Shown: in pieces, positions 61,480 through 64,000 of the stretch | Layout of the letters: every line of letters starts with the position of its first letter | How positions within the stretch are numbered: position 1 is the stretch's first letter | Assembly (NCBI RefSeq): GCF_947179515.1 | Contig: NC_067490.1 | Span: 30,478,827-30,542,826, forward strand | Direction: 5' to 3' | DNA length: 64,000 nucleotides | DNA from: Apodemus sylvaticus | Lineage: Eukaryota; Chordata; Mammalia; Rodentia; Muridae | The notes under the pieces: model-generated | What the model saw: the letters and a program-made list of their open reading frames with translations, nothing else | Told to the model about the DNA's origin: nothing | Databases searched by the model: none | Made by a program: the position numbers and the translations under genes

Positions 61480-61770
61480 TGGACTTTGGCAAGACAAGTA
61501 TGGCGTGCATTCCTAGGCAGGTTGTCCTGGGCTGAGGTAGAAAGCAGGCAGAGAAACCCATGGAGAACAAGACAGTAGCCTTCTTCCAGGTTCTCTGCTT
61601 CTGTTTCAGCCTCTAGCTTCCTCCTTGAGTTTCTGCCCCGACTTTCCGTTTTGATGGGGCTGTATATTGTAAACCAGTTCCTAACCCTTTTCCATCTCCA
61701 GGTTGCCCTTGACCATGGTGTTTACCACAGCCACAGCGATACTAATACGGAGCTGTTGAACTGAGTGTCT
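61480..61770 (+). mobile_element. MaLR-type LTR 3' part
   Basis: Wording of a common rodent MaLR LTR in sense: gaaagcaggcagagaaaccc, ggagaacaagacagtagcct, ttccatctccaggttgccct, tgaccatggtgtttaccaca and gccacagcgatactaatacg. The 5' boundary is uncertain. Confidence 0.6.
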
Positions 61771-61980
61771 TTGGTTACTTCTATTTAGAAAAAACAAAAA
61801 CAAAAACAAAAAAACAACTTTAAAATGTACAAAAACCAAATTTCTTTCAGCTTGCTAAAAGAAAAGTTTTGGGCTAATATATGTTGTCCTGTCTTATACT
61901 ACAAAATATTTAAATACAGAAAGTGGCATATTTGGCCCAATGACAGAAAGCTTAATAGTTGAGCTTCCCGAAAGAGAAAG

Positions 61981-62010
61981 GGGAGCGGGTTGGGGGTTGG
62001 GGGGGGGGGG
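61981..62010 (+). other. G-run with G-quadruplex pattern
   Basis: Four G tracts (3, 3, 5 and 12 bases) separated by 3-, 2- and 2-base spacers within 30 bases. About 170 bases before the CpG-rich patch. Confidence 0.85.
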
Positions 62011-62177
62011 TTCTCTGTCTTTATCTAGAGCAGAGGAGCTGGGTAGTTGCATTTTTTAAAATAGTAGCCCAGCTTTACTGGCTGAGCTCTGCCTTTCCTG
62101 TGGAAGGAAAAGTTATTCTGCACTCAGCATTAGCGTCAAAGGGCTGCAGATCCACCACGCCTGCTGGTTTCAATTAG

Positions 62178-62625
62178 CGTGCCAGCCCCAATGGCATGTC
62201 CGGCAGCCGGTGTTTTATTAGGTCTCGGTCACCTCCTCCTCCGAGCCACGTGAATGGCCTGCGGTTCTACAAGCTTCCCTTGACCTTCCAATCCCTCCGG
62301 AGCTGTGTGACCGCTGGAAGCTGAAGCCACAGCTGTCTGCCTCTTGACTCCCAAAACCCAATCTGCTCTGAAATCTTCCCTTGGGACGGAGAGGGAAAGC
62401 GAGTTGATAGAGCGGTCCTTTCCCCGAGAATCTGTTATTTTTAAAGTTTGGGTGTGTTTGAGCGCTGGGATGCGGTGCGTGCCAGTGCGTGCATGCGCGT
62501 GCTTGCCTGAGTGGCTGCAGCAGAGAGGTGAAAGGCGAGGACCCTTGGGGATCTCCTGCTGTTCTCAGCCAAGGGATCAGTTCTGGGCTAAAGGCAAATA
62601 GCAGTTTAAGGGTTTCAGCGCCGGG
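62178..62625. promoter_or_regulatory. CpG-rich patch, candidate promoter or first exon
   Basis: I count 22 CpG dinucleotides in about 450 bases, several times the density of the surrounding sequence, with GC content a little over half. By hand the observed/expected CpG ratio is about 0.7. It contains an E-box CACGTG (62247-62252), a GCGTGC-rich stretch (62470-62505) and frames on both strands that I do not recognise. Rodent promoters often have eroded islands of this sort. No TATA box, start site or splice pair can be assigned, so strand is left open. Confidence 0.5.
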
Positions 62626-63957
62626 CATTGATATTTAAAAGTCTGGCACTTGAGACAGGAGGACTGAGCAGACCTGGAATTTAGCCTAAAGAAGAGAAGG
62701 TTGAGGAGAGTGATTTAAAAAGGAACTGTAGAGCAGGAAATGTCATTATGGTGGGAATGAGGACCAGATGTTCTCTCTGTCATCAGAGTACACACAGCAG
62801 AAAGAATTGTCATTTACAGAAAAAAGGCAGAACTTTGCGGCATTTGAACACCCAAATGGGACACTCATGGCGCCTGTGGAATTCCCCATCTGAAAGACCT
62901 TTGTCTTCTATGCAGGTTTGTGTATAGCTCTGCAGAAAATATAAAGGGAGTAGGAAACGGTCCGGGGGCTCTTTTCTGAGTGCCCACTGCATCATAGCAG
63001 AACTTTCAGGGGATTTAGCAAAGGGCTTTGTGCACGTCTCCAGACCCAAATCCAGGGTGCCTGTGAGTGTATGGATCTGAATGAGCTACATAATCTTATC
63101 TTTTCAACTTCCCTGAATGTTTATAAACATGTTGGTGGTAGTTATAGGTGAAAGAGACAAGCACTAACTGAATCGCTTCTGTTATGACATCGCTGTCTTC
63201 ACGCTGGAGTCTGGAAGGTTGATTATCTAAGGTTTTTTTTTTTATATCAATCCTCAGAAATGGCTCAAAATGTTGTTTTGATGCTTAAGTGACGGAAACA
63301 TAGGCACTTATTTTTAGATAACAAGTAAGATCTAAATATATTTTTAAAATCGCTCGTGTACTCTAATACCAGTTCTATAAAAATGTCTATGCACTTTAAG
63401 ATAGGAAAAAAAATTCCCCACAGAACCTGGGAATGCCATCTCATAGAAATTTAAACAAACCTACTGCAAATAGCTCACTGCAAAGCACTGCAGCCTGTCA
63501 TTAGTTGGAATAAGTATTCTTTAATTTGTATCCCTTATGCTTCAAATCAAAGCTAACTCAATCAGTAAAATGACCACGAGAAAAGGGGCTGATGACTAAT
63601 TATCACTGATTATACCACTACTGACTGATTAATGGCCTCAGGGTGATAGCCAGGAATTCTGATAAAACTCATCCTTGTATCTTTTGATCAACTAAATTGC
63701 ATTAAATTCAACAACCTGTTCTAATTTAAGGAAGTTCTTTTTTATCCTCTATGACAACAAACCCTGTTATTCAGAGGAAAGCAAAACCTCTAAGACGCTT
63801 ATCTGTGCAGCCTTAGCTGTGTTTTCCAAGTCATAGTCACCCTTTCTTTCCTGATTGATGTGATGACTAAAAATTCTCAGTGAGATGACACATCCCCTGT
63901 GGTCACCTTCTATGGCTTGCACCAACTCAAAGTGTTGCACTTACCTATCAAGTCATG
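62626..63957. other. unique DNA
   Basis: No repeat recognised in more than 1.3 kb. If the CpG-rich patch is a promoter, first-exon or intron sequence could lie here; no donor site can be assigned with confidence. Confidence 0.4.
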
Positions 63958-64000
63958 TTAAAAATTTTACTGCTGTATAAAGACACCATGACCATGATAA
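63958..64000 (-). mobile_element. start of a minus-strand MaLR-type LTR, cut by the window end
   Basis: ttttactgctgtataaagac then accatgaccatgataa matches the antisense 3' end of the rodent LTR type seen at 61480-61770. Only 43 bases are visible. Confidence 0.5.

Noticed and set aside
62218..62628. 136-codon minus frame in the CpG-rich patch
   Set aside because: GC-rich sequence favours open frames; no recognised domain, and a plus-strand frame overlaps it equally well. Kept only as part of a candidate promoter.

Overview
This is mammalian nuclear DNA from a muroid rodent, most likely a rat- or mouse-type murine. The evidence is the repeat set: B1, B2/B3, B4/RSINE1 and ID SINEs, Lx-type and younger murine LINE-1 (L1) copies, MaLR-type LTRs, and many long (CA)n, (GA)n and (CT)n microsatellites. 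The younger L1 3' ends look rat-like to me, but I cannot separate Rattus from Mus by eye. There is no prokaryotic, phage or plasmid content. I found no intact protein-coding gene, tRNA or rRNA. Nearly every long open frame lies in an L1 remnant or in a stop-free simple repeat.

Layout. 1-10 kb: mostly unique AT-rich DNA with an RSINE1 and a long (TTCTC)n/(CT)n tract. 10.1-11.6 kb: 3' end of an old Lx L1. 13.8-27 kb: SINE- and microsatellite-rich, with a MaLR LTR at 15.7-16.1 kb, an inverted L1 at 17.1-18.0 kb and a 5'-truncated L1 at 22.0-22.6 kb. 27.3-29.9 kb: a coiled-coil exon fragment resembling the ANKRD26/CCDC144 family (minus strand), a (CA)n/(TG)n palindrome, an L1 ORF2 piece without its 3' end, and an opposed older L1 ORF1/5' end. 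31.3-33.5 kb: a well-preserved twin-primed L1 with a perfect target-site duplication. 34.0-35.3 kb: three more L1 remnants, one only 70 bp long but with a perfect 16-bp duplication. 35.3-44.9 kb: mostly unique, with an LTR at 40.0-40.4 kb. 45-47.3 kb: a dense block of TG/CA/TA repeats. 48.9-50.7 kb: an L1 mosaic that runs directly into a four-to-five-copy tandem array of about 160 bp per unit (50.7-51.4 kb). 53-58.6 kb: nested ancient L1s in both orientations with MaLR, B1 and younger L1 insertions. 58.6-59.4 kb: (ATACAC)n and (AC)n(AT)n. 62.0-62.6 kb: a G-run and the only CpG-rich patch in the window, the best candidate for a promoter or first exon.

The genes do not form a pathway. The items most worth follow-up are the ANKRD26/CCDC144-like exon, the tandem array whose minus strand reads like a decayed 53-codon coiled-coil repeat, and the CpG-rich patch. 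I see no evidence of a new biological system.
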